From contig JAFKFI010000118.1 of NCBI GenBank assembly GCA_017307285.1, forward strand, positions 1-41,685: a stretch of 41,685 bases of DNA, in the 5' to 3' direction. Position numbers and translations under genes: made by a program. The notes under the pieces were generated by a model. It did no database searches and was not told the DNA's origin. It saw nothing but the letters and a program-made list of their open reading frames with translations. Positions 7,382 to 16,827 of this stretch are shown one piece after another. How positions within the stretch are numbered: the stretch's first letter is position 1; each line of letters begins with the position of its first letter. The DNA is from Alphaproteobacteria bacterium (lineage in GTDB: Bacteria > Pseudomonadota > Alphaproteobacteria > Acetobacterales > Acetobacteraceae).

Positions 7382-10281
7382 TCCGCCCGCCAGCGCGCGA
7401 AGCCCGCGAGCTCCGGGATACGGCGCGGCGCGTCGAGCGGCCCGGTCAGGCGCAGGCCCAGCTCCGGCTGGTCGGCGCCGGCGAGATGGATGTCCGCTCG
7501 CAGATCGCACGACCCGAGCGGCAGCGCCATGACGCCCGAAAAGGTGACGCTTCCCGCCGGCCCGGTCAGCCGCGCGTCGGCCAGGCTCAGCACGCCGTGG
7601 TCGATGCCGGCCCGCACGGCGAAGCTCTGGAACGAGGTCGTGCCCCCGGACAGCGCCGCCCGCAGCGCATCATCGACCGCTTGCGGCGGCTCGCTCCCCG
7701 CCGCGTCGGCCGCCACCGCCGCCGCGGCGCCCGATAGATCGAGCCCGCTCAACGTGCCGTCGTTGGCCGACAGGCTCGCGCTGCCGGACAGGGTGGCCAG
7801 CATCGCCGCCGGGCTGTTGCCCTCCGCGACCACACGGAATGCCGCGTCACCCCGCCCGGATGCCAGATCGAGCGGCAGGCCCGTGGCCGGCTCGGTCAGA
7901 CTGAAGCCGGCCAACGCGCCATCAAGCGTCACCCTCGGCGTCTCGCCCGAGACGTCGAGCATCGCCGATCCTTGCAATGTACCGCCGGCGAGCCCGGCGC
8001 TCACCGATTCGAGCCGCAACCGTCCGGCGTCGAGCACCAGGGTCGCCGCGAGCCGGTCGAGCAGCGGCTGCTGGCCGGCCAGCAGCTGCGCCGCCGCGAT
8101 ACGTACCGACGCCTGCCAGGCCCGCAGCCCCTGCAAGGGCAACGGCGCGGCGAGCGAGGGCACGGGTAGAGGCAGCGTCTCAAGGTCGAGCTCGCCCTCG
8201 ACGCGCGGCGTCGCCCCGGTACGGTCCAACGCCAGCCGGCCGCCGCCGCGCAGCGACCCGGCGGTGATCTCGATCCCCTCCGCCGCGGTGCGGCCGGGCG
8301 CGCCGGAGAGCTGCGCCACCAGCGAAAGCGACCCCTCGCCGAGCCAGTCCGCGCCCGGCAGCAGGCCGGTGGCGCCGAGCAGGCGGATCGCGCCGGGATG
8401 GCGCAACGTCACCGGCCCCCGCCAGGTGTCGCGCGTGAGATCGATCACCGGCTGCGCCACGACCCGGCCGTCATCCAGCGTCACCGTCACCCGTGCCGCG
8501 AGCGCCGTCGGCGGGCCGGAGGCGGCGGCCTGGACGTTGAGCGGGCCGCGCCACAGGGCAGGCGTGCCGCGCCATTCGGCGGGCAGCAGGGCAGCGAGCG
8601 GCGTCGCGTCCTCGGTCGCGATCGTCAGCTTGCCGTCGCCGATGCGGCCCCCCTCGCCCACGCTCCCCGCGAGGCTCACGCGCACGCCCTCGACCGTACC
8701 TTGCAGCGCCCGCAGCGCGAGCGTGCCGTCCCGCGAGGCGGCGTCGAGCTCGAAACCGTCGATGGTCCGCCCCCGGGCGATGGCCTGCTTCGCGTGGATC
8801 TTCAGCACGCCCGACAGCAGCCCCTGCCAGGAGGCGAGCGGCGGCAGCTTCTCCGGCAGCCACGGATCGAGCGCCAGCCGATCGAGGCTGAAATCGGCAT
8901 CGAACCAGGGATGCTCGCCGGCGTGCAGGGCGACCGTGCCGGCGAGTCGACTGCCGTCCGCCACCCCCTCCAGCCCGTGCAGCGCGATCTCTCCCGCGGT
9001 CGCCGACACCGACGCCGCGTGCAAGCTCACGCGATGCAGCGTCCCGCTCGGCAAGCGCCCGAGGCCGGTGCGGTCGCCAGGGTCCAGCCAGCGCAAGGTC
9101 GCGCGCAGGTCCGGCGCCTCCAGACTGGCCCTCCCGTCGAAGCGCGGATGCGCCGGGTCGGCCCGCAGCAGCCGGCCGGAGAGCCGAAGATCGGCCTCGC
9201 CCGGCAGGATGGCGGTCGACTCGCGCAGGGTCACGACGTCGCCCCCGAGATCGAGCGCCGCGCGCAGCCGCCGCACCGTGCCGCCGCCGAGCTGCGCGGC
9301 CTCGGCCGAGAGGTCGAGGCTCACCGGGATCGACAATCCGTTGCCGGCCCGCAATGCCGGCAGCCAGCGGTCGAGATCGAGCCGGCCCGCCGCCAGCGCG
9401 ATGTCCAGCCGCTCCACCGGCGAGACGCGCAGCGCCACGGCCCCCCGCAACGGCGACCCCCCGATGTCGAGCGCGAGATCGTCGGCGGCGACCAGCCCGC
9501 CCGCCGCGGTCAGCCGTCCCTCCGCCTTGAACGGCACCGGCGGGGCCGGGAGCAGCAGCGAGAGATCGGGTCCGCGCCCGGCGATCCGCCCGGCCAAGGT
9601 ACCGTCCGGCGCGAGCTGCCCGGTAAACGTCGCTCCGACGCCCGATGCCTCGCGCCCCTGCCCGTCGAGCGCCACGTCGAGCCCCTGCCCGCCATCGCCG
9701 CCAGGGCTGGTCAGGCGCGCGGTGAAGTGCCAGCCGAGATCGGGCACCTGCAGGCCCGGCGTATGCGCCGTCCCGGACACCGACACCGCCCCGGTTTCCG
9801 AGCGGGTGAGCGTCGCGTCGACTCGGGTGAACGCGACCTGCCCGATGCTGAGCCGACCGTCGTCGATGCGCGCCGAGAACGTCTCGGACCATTCCTCGCG
9901 CGCGCCGATCCGGTCGGGCAGCGGCCAGGGCAGCCGCAGCTCAGGCTGGCGCAGCACCAACTCGCGCGGCACGATCCGGCCGGACAGCAGCGGCGCCAAC
10001 GCCACCCGCAAGCGCAGCGCCCGCACCCGCAGGATGGCCCCGGAACCGCTGCTGGCGCCCGCGACATCCACCCCGCCAGCGGCGATCTCCGGCTCAGGCA
10101 ACAGGGAGAGCTCGATCGGTCCCGCGATCGTCACCCGCCGGCCGAGGGCGGAGGACGCGATCGCCTCGACCGTGCTCCGGTAGCGGTCCCAGTCGAGCCG
10201 GCCCGGCACCAGCCAGACCGCCGCTAGGGCGAGGAGCAGCAGGCCGATAACGCCGATCAGCAGATAGCGCGCGACCCGCAC
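7366..10281 (-). CDS. AsmA-family envelope protein
   Basis: This 971-aa protein starts at a GTG at 10281, one base beyond the stop of the oxoprolinase gene, so the two are one transcript. Residues about 5-26 form a signal anchor (YLLIGVIGLLLLALAAVWLVPG), followed by the AsmA N-terminal domain (LDWDRYRSTVEAIASSALGRRVTIAGPIELSLLPEPEIAAGGV). A long beta-rich region with many repeats of the GG-x-L-x-G/LSG type follows, and the AsmA C-terminal domain is at about 800-960 (SGSASLSANDGTLSGLDL). By family knowledge AsmA-like proteins bridge the periplasm and take part in phospholipid or outer-membrane homeostasis. The pairing with an oxoprolinase has no obvious functional reason. Confidence 0.88.
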   Translation of the reverse strand: MRVARYLLIGVIGLLLLALAAVWLVPGRLDWDRYRSTVEAIASSALGRRVTIAGPIELSLLPEPEIAAGGVDVAGASSGSGAILRVRALRLRVALAPLLSGRIVPRELVLRQPELRLPWPLPDRIGAREEWSETFSARIDDGRLSIGQVAFTRVDATLTRSETGAVSVSGTAHTPGLQVPDLGWHFTARLTSPGGDGGQGLDVALDGQGREASGVGATFTGQLAPDGTLAGRIAGRGPDLSLLLPAPPVPFKAEGRLTAAGGLVAADDLALDIGGSPLRGAVALRVSPVERLDIALAAGRLDLDRWLPALRAGNGLSIPVSLDLSAEAAQLGGGTVRRLRAALDLGGDVVTLRESTAILPGEADLRLSGRLLRADPAHPRFDGRASLEAPDLRATLRWLDPGDRTGLGRLPSGTLHRVSLHAASVSATAGEIALHGLEGVADGSRLAGTVALHAGEHPWFDADFSLDRLALDPWLPEKLPPLASWQGLLSGVLKIHAKQAIARGRTIDGFELDAASRDGTLALRALQGTVEGVRVSLAGSVGEGGRIGDGKLTIATEDATPLAALLPAEWRGTPALWRGPLNVQAAASGPPTALAARVTVTLDDGRVVAQPVIDLTRDTWRGPVTLRHPGAIRLLGATGLLPGADWLGEGSLSLVAQLSGAPGRTAAEGIEITAGSLRGGGRLALDRTGATPRVEGELDLETLPLPVPSLAAPLPLQGLRAWQASVRIAAAQLLAGQQPLLDRLAATLVLDAGRLRLESVSAGLAGGTLQGSAMLDVSGETPRVTLDGALAGFSLTEPATGLPLDLASGRGDAAFRVVAEGNSPAAMLATLSGSASLSANDGTLSGLDLSGAAAAVAADAAGSEPPQAVDDALRAALSGGTTSFQSFAVRAGIDHGVLSLADARLTGPAGSVTFSGVMALPLGSCDLRADIHLAGADQPELGLRLTGPLDAPRRIPELAGFARWRADHPAR

Positions 10282-10282
10282 G

Positions 10283-13200
10283 TCAGCCGGGCGGCCCGTA
10301 ACCGCCGCCGCCCGGCGTCTCGATCACGAACACATCGCCCGCGGCCAGCTCCGCCTGGTCGGTGCCACGCAGCACCGCCCGCGTGCCGTCGGCGCGCTCC
10401 ACCCATTGCCGCCCGACCGCGCCGTCGCCACCGCCGGCCAGCCCGAACGGGGCGACGTTGCGCCGCGAGGCGACGATCACCGCCGTCATCGGCTCGAGGA
10501 ATCGCACGCGCCGGAGCGCGCCATCGCCGCCGCGAAACGCGCCCGCACCGCCCGAGCCGCGCCGGATAGCGAAGCTTTCCAAGCGCACCGGATAGCGCAA
10601 CTCCAGCACCTCCGGGTCGGTCATGCGCGTGTTGGTCATGTGCGTGTGCACCGCCGAGGCGCCGTCGAACCCCGGCCCCGCGCCGACGCCGCCGCAGATC
10701 GTCTCGTAGTATTGCCGCGTCGCGTCACCAAACAGGAAATTGTTCATCGTCGCCTGGCTGCAGGCGAGCGCACCGAGGGCGCCGAACAGCGCATTGCAGG
10801 TCGCCTGCGACACCTCGGTATTGCCTGCCACCACCGCCGCTCCCGGCGCCGGGGAAAGGAATGTGCCAGGCGGGATCACCAGCCGCAGCGGCTTGAGGCA
10901 GCCGTCGTTGAGCGGGATGTCGTCGCCGACCAGGCAACGGAACACGTACAGGACCGCCGCGCGCGTCACCGCCGGCGGCGCGTTGAAATTGTTGTCCCGC
11001 TGCGGCCCGGTGCCGGTGAAATCCACGACCGCGCTGCGCGTCGCATGATCCACGCTGACCGCCACCCGCAGCGGCGCGCCGTTGTCCATCGTGTAGTCGA
11101 ACGACCCATTGCCGATGCGCGCGATCACCCGCCGCACGCTCTCCTCGGCATTGTCCATCACATGCCGCATATAGGCGCGCACGGTCTCCCAGCCGAACTG
11201 CGCGACCACACGCTTGAGCTCCTGCACGCCCTTCTCGTTCGCCGCCACCTGCGCCTTCACGTCGGCCACGTTCACGTCCGGGCTGCGCGCCGGGTACTTC
11301 GCCGAGGCCAACAGCGCGCGGAACTCGCGCTCGCGGAACACGCCGCCATCGACCAGGAGGAAATCGTCGATCACGACCCCCTCCTCCTCCAGCGTGCGCG
11401 AGCTGGGCGGCGTCGAGCCTGGCGTGATGCCGCCGATATCGGCGTGATGACCCCGGCTGCCGAGGAAGAATCGAATCTCCCTGCCCGCGTCGTCGAACAC
11501 CGGCGTAATCACCGTCACGTCGGGCAGATGCGTGCCGCCGTTGAACGGGTTGTTGAGCGCCACCACGTCGCCCGGCTTCAGCGTTGCACCGCGATCGCGC
11601 AGCACCGTCCGCACGCTCTCGCCCATCGCACCGCGATGCACCGGCACGTGCGGCGCGTTGGCGACGAGCCCGCCCTCGGCGTCGAAGATCGCGCAGCTGA
11701 AATCCAGCCGCTCCTTGATGTTGACGCTCATCGACGTGTTCTGCAGCACGGCGCCGGTTTGCTCGGCGACATTCATGAACAGGTTGTTGAACAGCTCCAG
11801 CAGCACCGGATCGGGCCGCTCGCCACCCGCCGGCACGCGCGTCGCCAGCGGCACCACGCGGCGCAGCAGCAGATGGTCGAGCGCCGTCACTTCCGCCTGC
11901 CACTCCGGCTCGATCACCGTCGTCGCGTTCGCTTCGCGGATCAACGCTGGCCCCGCGATCCGGTCGCCGGCGAGCAAATCCGCCCGATCGAACACCGGTG
12001 CGGCGTGCTCGGCCTCGCCGCTGTAGATTATCACCCGGTCGATCGGCTCGAGCGTGCCTTCCGCACGCGCAGGCAGCACCGCCTCATGCACCGTCTCGCC
12101 GGAAGCTGTTGCCTCGACCGCCACGGCCTCGACCACGATCGCCCGGCCAGGCATGGCGAAGCCAAACCGCGAGCGATGCGCCTCGGTGAAGGCCGCTGCG
12201 ATCTCATCGAAGCCGCGCAAGTCGACGGTCAGCGCGGCCTCAGTCCCGGCGTAGCGCAGATGCAGCCGCCGCGCCGTCGCGATCCGCGCGCGCTCCGCCC
12301 CTTGCGCGACGAGCGCCGCCTCCGCCGCCGCGCCGAGCCGCGCCGCCGTCTCTTCCAGGGCCGGCATCGCCGCTGCCTCGAACGGCAGCTCAACCGCCTG
12401 CTCGCGCAACACCGCCTGATCCGCGAGCCCCATCCCGTAGGCCGACAGCACGCCGGCAAACGGGTGGATGAACACGGTCCCCATGCCGAGCGCGTCCGCG
12501 ACCAGGCAGGCGTGCTGGCCGCCCGCGCCGCCGAAGCAGGTCAGCGCGAACTCGGTCGCGTCGTGGCCCTTTTGCACAGACACTTGCTTGATCGCGTTCG
12601 CCATGTTGGCCACCGCGATGCGGAGAAACTCCTCCGCCACCGCGCGCGGCTCCCGCCGCTCCCCCGTCGCCACCGCGATCTCGCTCGCCAGCGCCGCGAA
12701 TTTCTCGCCGACGATCCCCGCATCGAGCGGCAAGTCACCGTCGGGGCCAAAGATCGCCGGAAAATGCCGGGGCTGGATCTTGCCCAGGCAAACATTGGCA
12801 TCCGTCACAGTCAGCGGTCCGCCGCGCCGGTAACAAGCGGGGCCGGGGTCGGCGCCGGCGCTGTCCGGCCCCACGCGCAGCCGCGCGCCGTCGAAATGCA
12901 GGATCGAGCCGCCGCCCGCCGCCACCGTGTTGATCGCCATCATCGGCGCGCGCATTCGCACGCCGGCCACCTCGGTCTCGAAGGCCCGCTCGAACCCGCC
13001 GGCATAGAGCGCCACATCGGTCGAGGTGCCGCCCATGTCGAAGCCGATGATGCGGTCGAGCCCCGCCATCGCCGCCGTGCGCGCCGCGCCCACGATGCCG
13101 CCGGCCGGCCCCGACAGGATCGCGTCCTTGCCTTGGAAACTGTGCGCCTCCGCGAGCCCGCCACTCGACTGCATGAAGAACAGCCGCACGCCCTCGAGTT

Positions 13201-13882
13201 CGCTCGCCACATGATCGACGTAGCGCCGCAGGATCGGCGACAGATAGGCGTCTACCACCGTGGTATCGCCGCGCGGGATCAGCCGCAGCAGCGCGCTCAC
13301 CGCATGGCTGGCCGAGACCTGCGCGAACCCCGCCTCGCGCGCGAGTGTCGCGAGCCGCTGCTCGTGATCCGGGTATTTCCAGGCGTGCATCAGCACGATG
13401 GCGCAGGCGCCGATCCCGGCCGCACGCGCCTCGGCGAACGCCGCCCGCGCCGCCGCCTCGTCCAACGGCTCGACTTCTTCTCCGTTCGCGCCGACCCGCC
13501 CGCCGACCTCCACCACCCGCTCGTGCAGCAGCGACGGCAGCCGCACCTCGAGGTCGAACAGGCGCGGACGGGCCTGGTTGCCGATCCGCAATGCGTCAGC
13601 GAACCCGCGATTGACCACCAGCAGCGTGCGCTCGCCGCGCCGCTCCAACAGGGCGTTGGTGGCCACCGTGGTGCCCATCTTCACCGCGTCCACCATGCCG
13701 GGCGAAATCGGCGCGTCGAGCGGCACGCCGAGAGCCGCCTTGATGCCGGCAATCGCCGCGTCCCGGTAGCGGCCGGGGTTCTCGCTGAGCAGCTTGCTGG
13801 TCGAGAGACGCCCCTCGGGGTCATGGGCGACAATGTCCGTGAAGGTGCCGCCGCGATCGATCCAGAACTGCCAGCCCGCCAT
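10283..13882 (-). CDS. 5-oxoprolinase / hydantoinase A-B fusion
   Basis: This 1199-aa protein starts at the ATG at 13882. The N-terminal half (to about residue 680) is HyuA-like: [18 protein letters not shown], a phosphate-binding DRGGTFTD motif, then [18 protein letters not shown] and [38 protein letters not shown]. The C-terminal half is HyuB-like: [40 protein letters not shown]-like text and ETPGGGGYG at the end. The size and domain order match ATP-dependent 5-oxoprolinase, which opens pyroglutamate to glutamate; hydantoinases share this architecture, so the substrate is not certain. It is cytoplasmic and is transcribed away from the TerB/J-domain gene. Confidence 0.9.
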   Translation of the reverse strand: MAGWQFWIDRGGTFTDIVAHDPEGRLSTSKLLSENPGRYRDAAIAGIKAALGVPLDAPISPGMVDAVKMGTTVATNALLERRGERTLLVVNRGFADALRIGNQARPRLFDLEVRLPSLLHERVVEVGGRVGANGEEVEPLDEAAARAAFAEARAAGIGACAIVLMHAWKYPDHEQRLATLAREAGFAQVSASHAVSALLRLIPRGDTTVVDAYLSPILRRYVDHVASELEGVRLFFMQSSGGLAEAHSFQGKDAILSGPAGGIVGAARTAAMAGLDRIIGFDMGGTSTDVALYAGGFERAFETEVAGVRMRAPMMAINTVAAGGGSILHFDGARLRVGPDSAGADPGPACYRRGGPLTVTDANVCLGKIQPRHFPAIFGPDGDLPLDAGIVGEKFAALASEIAVATGERREPRAVAEEFLRIAVANMANAIKQVSVQKGHDATEFALTCFGGAGGQHACLVADALGMGTVFIHPFAGVLSAYGMGLADQAVLREQAVELPFEAAAMPALEETAARLGAAAEAALVAQGAERARIATARRLHLRYAGTEAALTVDLRGFDEIAAAFTEAHRSRFGFAMPGRAIVVEAVAVEATASGETVHEAVLPARAEGTLEPIDRVIIYSGEAEHAAPVFDRADLLAGDRIAGPALIREANATTVIEPEWQAEVTALDHLLLRRVVPLATRVPAGGERPDPVLLELFNNLFMNVAEQTGAVLQNTSMSVNIKERLDFSCAIFDAEGGLVANAPHVPVHRGAMGESVRTVLRDRGATLKPGDVVALNNPFNGGTHLPDVTVITPVFDDAGREIRFFLGSRGHHADIGGITPGSTPPSSRTLEEEGVVIDDFLLVDGGVFREREFRALLASAKYPARSPDVNVADVKAQVAANEKGVQELKRVVAQFGWETVRAYMRHVMDNAEESVRRVIARIGNGSFDYTMDNGAPLRVAVSVDHATRSAVVDFTGTGPQRDNNFNAPPAVTRAAVLYVFRCLVGDDIPLNDGCLKPLRLVIPPGTFLSPAPGAAVVAGNTEVSQATCNALFGALGALACSQATMNNFLFGDATRQYYETICGGVGAGPGFDGASAVHTHMTNTRMTDPEVLELRYPVRLESFAIRRGSGGAGAFRGGDGALRRVRFLEPMTAVIVASRRNVAPFGLAGGGDGAVGRQWVERADGTRAVLRGTDQAELAAGDVFVIETPGGGGYGPPG

Positions 13883-13942
13883 TGTCGTTCAAAGCCCCCG
13901 GAGAGAGCGGCCGAAGATGCGCAGGTGTTTTGCCGCCGTAAA

Positions 13943-13983
13943 CCTCCGCATGATAGACGGAGGCAATGGACCGAGAGCCATGA
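13943..13983 (+). promoter_or_regulatory. Leader: hairpin over a Shine-Dalgarno plus 5-codon ORF coupled to the next gene
   Basis: CCTCCG (13943-13948) can pair with CGGAGG (13958-13963), which contains a perfect GGAGG. Three bases after it, ATG GAC CGA GAG CCA TGA encodes MDREP (13966-13983), and its stop overlaps the next start as ATGA (13980-13983). The downstream gene itself has only GAGAG close to its ATG. This reads like a leader ORF that delivers ribosomes to the next gene; it could also be chance. Confidence 0.4.
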
Positions 13984-14750
13984 GCTATTGGGGCAAGATC
14001 ATCGGCGGCGTGGCCGGGTTCGCGATGGGCGGGCCGTTCGGCGCGGTGCTCGGCGCCGCCCTCGGCCATGCCGCGGATGGCGGCGTCATGCCCAACATGC
14101 GCCTGGGCGAGCTCGGTTTCAGCCCGGCGCGGATGGCCGCCTTGCTCGGCCAGCGCGAGCAGCTCTTCGCCATCAGCGTGGTGGTGCTCGCCGCCAAGCT
14201 CGCCAAGTGCGACGCGCCGGTGAAGCGCGCCGAGATCGACGCCTTCAAGCGCCAGTTCCGCATTCCGCCCGAATCGGTGCGCGACATCGGCCGGCTGTTC
14301 GACCAGGCGCGCGAGAGCGGCGACAGTTTCGCTCCCTATGCGGACCAGCTCGGCGAGGCCTTCGCCGATAATCGCGGGATGCTTGAGGACGTGCTCGCCG
14401 CCCTGTTCGTGATCGCCCGCGCCGACGGGCCGGTGAATGTCGCCGAGCTCGACTTCCTCTCGCGCGTCCATCGCGGCTTCGGCCTCGACCAGGCCGCGTG
14501 GGACCGGGCGCGCGGCGCCCTGCCGCGCCAGCCGCCGTCGGACGAGCCCGACGCCTACGGCGTGCTCGGCGTCGTCCGCTCCGCGAGCGACGAGCAGATC
14601 CGCGCCGCCTGGAAGCAGCTGATGCGCGAGAACCATCCTGACAGCCTCGCCTCGCGCGGGGTGCCCAAGGAGTTCATCGACCGCGCCGGCGAGAAGGTCG
14701 CGCGCATCAACGCCGCCTGGGACCGCATCAAGCGCGAGCGGGGCCTGTGA
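13980..14750 (+). CDS. djlA: TerB/J-domain membrane co-chaperone (DjlA-like)
   Basis: This 256-aa protein starts at the ATG at 13980. The N-terminus has a Gly-rich hydrophobic segment (residues about 7-30, IIGGVAGFAMGGPFGAVLGAALGHA). A TerB-like helical domain (about 55-165: ISVVVLAAKLAKCDAPVKRAEIDAFKR; LAALFVIARADGPVNVAELDFL) follows. A C-terminal J domain (about 187-256) carries the HPD triad in MRENHPDSL. This order (membrane segment, TerB, J) defines DjlA, which stimulates the DnaK ATPase at the inner membrane. In many alphaproteobacteria the gene lies near an AmpD amidase and the dcw cluster, as here. A 5-codon ORF precedes it with an ATGA overlap. Confidence 0.9.
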   Translation: MSYWGKIIGGVAGFAMGGPFGAVLGAALGHAADGGVMPNMRLGELGFSPARMAALLGQREQLFAISVVVLAAKLAKCDAPVKRAEIDAFKRQFRIPPESVRDIGRLFDQARESGDSFAPYADQLGEAFADNRGMLEDVLAALFVIARADGPVNVAELDFLSRVHRGFGLDQAAWDRARGALPRQPPSDEPDAYGVLGVVRSASDEQIRAAWKQLMRENHPDSLASRGVPKEFIDRAGEKVARINAAWDRIKRERGL

Positions 14751-14763
14751 GCCCCGGTTGGCC

Positions 14764-15498
14764 GTGAGTTCCGGCATCCGCGACCTGCCCAGCCCGAACC
14801 AGGACGACCGCCCGGCCGGCGTGCCGATTGACATGCTGATCCTGCACTACACCGGCATGAAGACCGCACGCGACGCGATCGACCGGCTGCGCGACCCGGA
14901 AGCCAAGGTGTCCTCGCACTACGTCGTCGATGAAGACGGCGCGATCTCGCGCCTGGTACCCGAGGAGCGGCGCGCATACCACGCCGGCATCTCCTATTGG
15001 CGCGGTGCGAGCGAGCTCAACGGCCGCTCCATCGGCATCGAGATCGTCAATCCCGGCCACGAATGGGGCTATCGCGAATTCCCCATCCTGCAGGTCGCGG
15101 CGGTGTGCGATCTGTGCCTGTCGATCCTCGCCCGCCATCCCATCCCCCCACGCAACGTGGTCGGCCACAGCGACGTCGCCCCTGACCGGAAGGAAGACCC
15201 AGGCGAAAAATTTGACTGGGAACAGCTCGCGATGAACGGCGTCGGGTTATGGCCCGAGGGCGTGCCCGATCTCGGCACCGGCGGCGCTGTGCGCGACGCG
15301 GCGAACCTGCGCGACGTGCGCCGCGCCCTCGCCGACATCGGCTACCGCGTCGCTCCAGAGGGCGCGCTCGACCCCGCGCTGTCCACTGTCCTCCGCGCCT
15401 TCCAGCGCCACTGGCGCCCCGAGGCGATCACCGGCCAAGCCGATTCCGGCACCCTCGCCCGCTTGCTCGGCGTGGCGCGGCTGTGCCAGGGTCAGTGA
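14764..15498 (+). CDS. AmpD-like N-acetylmuramoyl-L-alanine amidase with peptidoglycan-binding domain
   Basis: This protein is about 244 aa. The GTG at 14764 is preferred; a TTG at 14758 is also in frame. Neither has a strong ribosome binding site, and the gene begins only 13 bases after djlA. The amidase_2 domain (about 20-150) has zinc ligands H28 (LILHYTG), H135 (VVGHSDVAP) and D145 (RKEDPG), with a conserved Glu in IGIEIVNPG. The C-terminal region (175-240) resembles PG_binding_1 (LRDVRRALADIGYRV..ALDPALSTVLRAFQRHW). It cleaves the bond between N-acetyl(anhydro)muramic acid and L-Ala. No clear signal peptide is seen, which favours a cytoplasmic, cell-wall-recycling role like AmpD. Confidence 0.92.
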   Translation: MSSGIRDLPSPNQDDRPAGVPIDMLILHYTGMKTARDAIDRLRDPEAKVSSHYVVDEDGAISRLVPEERRAYHAGISYWRGASELNGRSIGIEIVNPGHEWGYREFPILQVAAVCDLCLSILARHPIPPRNVVGHSDVAPDRKEDPGEKFDWEQLAMNGVGLWPEGVPDLGTGGAVRDAANLRDVRRALADIGYRVAPEGALDPALSTVLRAFQRHWRPEAITGQADSGTLARLLGVARLCQGQ

Positions 15499-15902
15499 AG
15501 CGCCTGCCGGTCGCCAGCCGACTGCAATCCGAGATGCTGCGTCATCGGCTCGAAGTCGCGGTCCTCGTGCAACAAAGAGTGGCCCCGTTCGATGCAAAAT
15601 GTCCCGATAATCAGGTCGATCGACCTGCGGACTGTGATTCCCTTGCCGCGCAGCAGCCGATAGTTGGCGGCCGCCCGGACCGCGATCTGAGGGTCGAGCA
15701 TCGGCTGTACCTCGAACTGGCGCAGGAGCCGCTCAATGCGGACCGCCTCCCGCTCGTTCCGCACGCCCTGCAACACTTCCATGAGCACGATGTCCCCAAC
15801 GAGCACCAGTTCCTCGCCGACGAGCGAGCGGAGCCGGAGGACATTCGGCGTCGGCCTGTCGATCAAATGGTTGATCCAAACCGAGCTGTCGACAGCGATC
15901 AT
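15492..15902 (-). CDS. vapC: VapC PIN-domain RNase toxin
   Basis: This 136-aa protein starts at the ATG at 15902 (MIAVDSSVWINHL); a longer frame to 15953 would extend into the antitoxin and is not used. The PIN acidic residues are complete: D5, E42 (LMEVLQG), D96 (RRSIDLIIGTFCIE) and D114/D116 (HEDRDFEPM). The start overlaps the vapB stop by 4 bases (ATGA). As a PIN toxin it is expected to cut RNA when antitoxin is degraded. It ends 7 bases inside the amidase gene on the opposite strand. This module and the rnpB-mraZ region are separate; its base composition is less GC-rich than the flanks, suggesting acquisition. Confidence 0.92.
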   Translation of the reverse strand: MIAVDSSVWINHLIDRPTPNVLRLRSLVGEELVLVGDIVLMEVLQGVRNEREAVRIERLLRQFEVQPMLDPQIAVRAAANYRLLRGKGITVRRSIDLIIGTFCIERGHSLLHEDRDFEPMTQHLGLQSAGDRQALH

Positions 15903-16108
15903 TCCTTGTCGAAACGGCGGCCCTGACGACTTTCGTCGAGATCGCCCTCCCATTGCACCTTGCCCGCGAGGGCGAGGATGTCCTTCTGGCGCTCAAGCCG
16001 AAGCATCAGTCGAAGCGCGGCGTCGACCGCCGCCCGCTTCGAGGGTAGGCCGGTCCTCTTGAGGACCTGATTGATCAGATCAGTGTCGATCTCAATGTTG
16101 GTCCGCAC
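15899..16108 (-). CDS. vapB: VapB antitoxin (ribbon-helix-helix type)
   Basis: This 69-aa protein starts with a GTG at 16108 (MRTNIEIDTDLINQVLKRTG), with AGGA about 10 bases upstream. The text matches the VapB_antitoxin family: an RHH-like N-terminus binding DNA, followed by SKRAAVDAALRLMLRLERQKDILALAGKVQWEGDLDESR, in which the WEGDLDE segment contacts the toxin. It is the first gene of a two-gene operon with vapC. Its likely operator is the TGTGTAT/ATACACA inverted repeat at 16120-16147. It is transcribed divergently from rnpB. Confidence 0.92.
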   Translation of the reverse strand: MRTNIEIDTDLINQVLKRTGLPSKRAAVDAALRLMLRLERQKDILALAGKVQWEGDLDESRQGRRFDKE

Positions 16109-16119
16109 GGCGCCGATCC

Positions 16120-16147
16120 TGTGTATCCATCTCCCGGTTCATACACA
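16120..16147. promoter_or_regulatory. Candidate operator of vapBC
   Basis: TGTGTAT at 16120-16126 and ATACACA at 16141-16147 form a perfect 7-base inverted repeat with a 14-base spacer. It begins 12 bases upstream of the vapB start codon on the minus strand. RHH-type VapB proteins bind TGTAT-type half-sites of this sort. It lies in the divergent region with rnpB, so binding could also touch rnpB transcription. Confidence 0.55.
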
Positions 16148-16192
16148 TCGGCGTCTTGAACGATCAAATCAAGTCGCACCAGGCGAGCCAAC

Positions 16193-16221
16193 TTGACCAG
16201 CAACGCCAACTTCAGCATCTC
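16193..16221 (+). promoter_or_regulatory. rnpB: Possible rnpB promoter
   Basis: TTGACC at 16193-16198, then 17 bases, then CATCTC at 16216-16221, about 7 bases before the expected 5' end of RNase P RNA. The -35 is good and the -10 is weak (A and T at positions 2-3 only). It is the best candidate in the 120-base divergent gap. Confidence 0.4.
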
Positions 16222-16228
16222 ACCCTTC

Positions 16229-16646
16229 GCCAGACGGCCGGACGGCCGCTGACGCTTAGGCGTTGGAGGAAAGTCCGGGCTCCACGGGAATGCGGTGCCG
16301 GCTAACGGCCGGCGGGGGCGACCCCAGGGAAAGTGCCACAGAGAACAGTCCGCCGGCGCAAGGGTCCGTCCCCCGCCGGCAAGGGTGAAACGGTGCGGCA
16401 AGAGCGCACCGCGCGCCTGGTAACAGGGGCGGCAGGGCAAACCCCACCGGGAGCAAGACCGAATAGGGGCGACCGGCGAGGCCGGGCGGAGTGATCCGCC
16501 AGGCTGGCGCAAGGGCATTCCCGCCCCGTCGCCCGGGTTGGTCGCGCGAGGCGCGCCGCGAGGCGCGTCCCAGAGGAATGGCCGTCCCACGCCCGCCGTA
16601 GCGATACGGCGAGCGCGGACAGAACCCGGCTTACAGGCCGTCTGGC
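16229..16646 (+). ncRNA. rnpB: RNase P RNA (class A)
   Basis: The plus strand contains the conserved RNase P RNA core in order: GAGGAAAGTCCGGGCTCC, then GGGAAAGTGCCACAGAGAACA, AAGGGTGAAACGGTGCGG, AAGAGCGCACCG, GGTAACAGGGGCGGCA, GAGCAAGACCGAATAGGGG, GAGGAATGGCCGTC and ACAGAACCCGGCTTACAGGCC. The ends form a perfect 11-base P1 helix: GCCAGACGGCC at 16229-16239 with GGCCGTCTGGC at 16636-16646. It is the ribozyme that matures the 5' end of tRNAs. It lies just upstream of mraZ, with vapBC divergent on the other side. A few bases either side are uncertain. An open frame on either strand inside it is not a gene. Confidence 0.96.
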
Positions 16647-16683
16647 ACCTCTCCCCGCACCTCGTCGCCCGCGCTTCAGCGCT

Positions 16684-16704
16684 CTATCCACCGAGTTTTC
16701 CACA
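16684..16704. promoter_or_regulatory. Possible DnaA-box pair between rnpB and mraZ
   Basis: TTTTCCACA at 16696-16704 matches the relaxed DnaA-box consensus TTWTNCACA, and CTATCCACC at 16684-16692 differs from TTATCCACA at two bases. They are on the same strand, 12 bases apart, about 130 bases upstream of the MraZ boxes. Functional status unknown. Confidence 0.35.
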
Positions 16705-16827
16705 AGAACGAAACGGGAATATTTGCGTCTCCGAAGCTCTTTCGGGGGCCTGTCCGCGCTTCTGCCTAATGCCCTGATATGCAAGCGAAAATTCCGGGCT
16801 GGCGGCAACGATCCCGAGTGAAACCCT

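Noticed and set aside
7490-10227. Long plus-strand open frames opposite the asmA-like gene
   Set aside because: Low-complexity Ser/Arg/Pro-rich text, no start with ribosome binding site, and antisense to a convincing AsmA protein.
10406-14371. Very long plus-strand open frame (over 1300 codons) opposite the oxoprolinase
   Set aside because: It is antisense to a clear HyuA/HyuB protein, its text is Arg/His/Ala-rich without domains, and such frames are common opposite genes in GC-rich DNA.
16538-16777. Open frames inside the RNase P RNA region
   Set aside because: The RNA explains the conserved bases; the frames have no start signal and no protein-like sequence.
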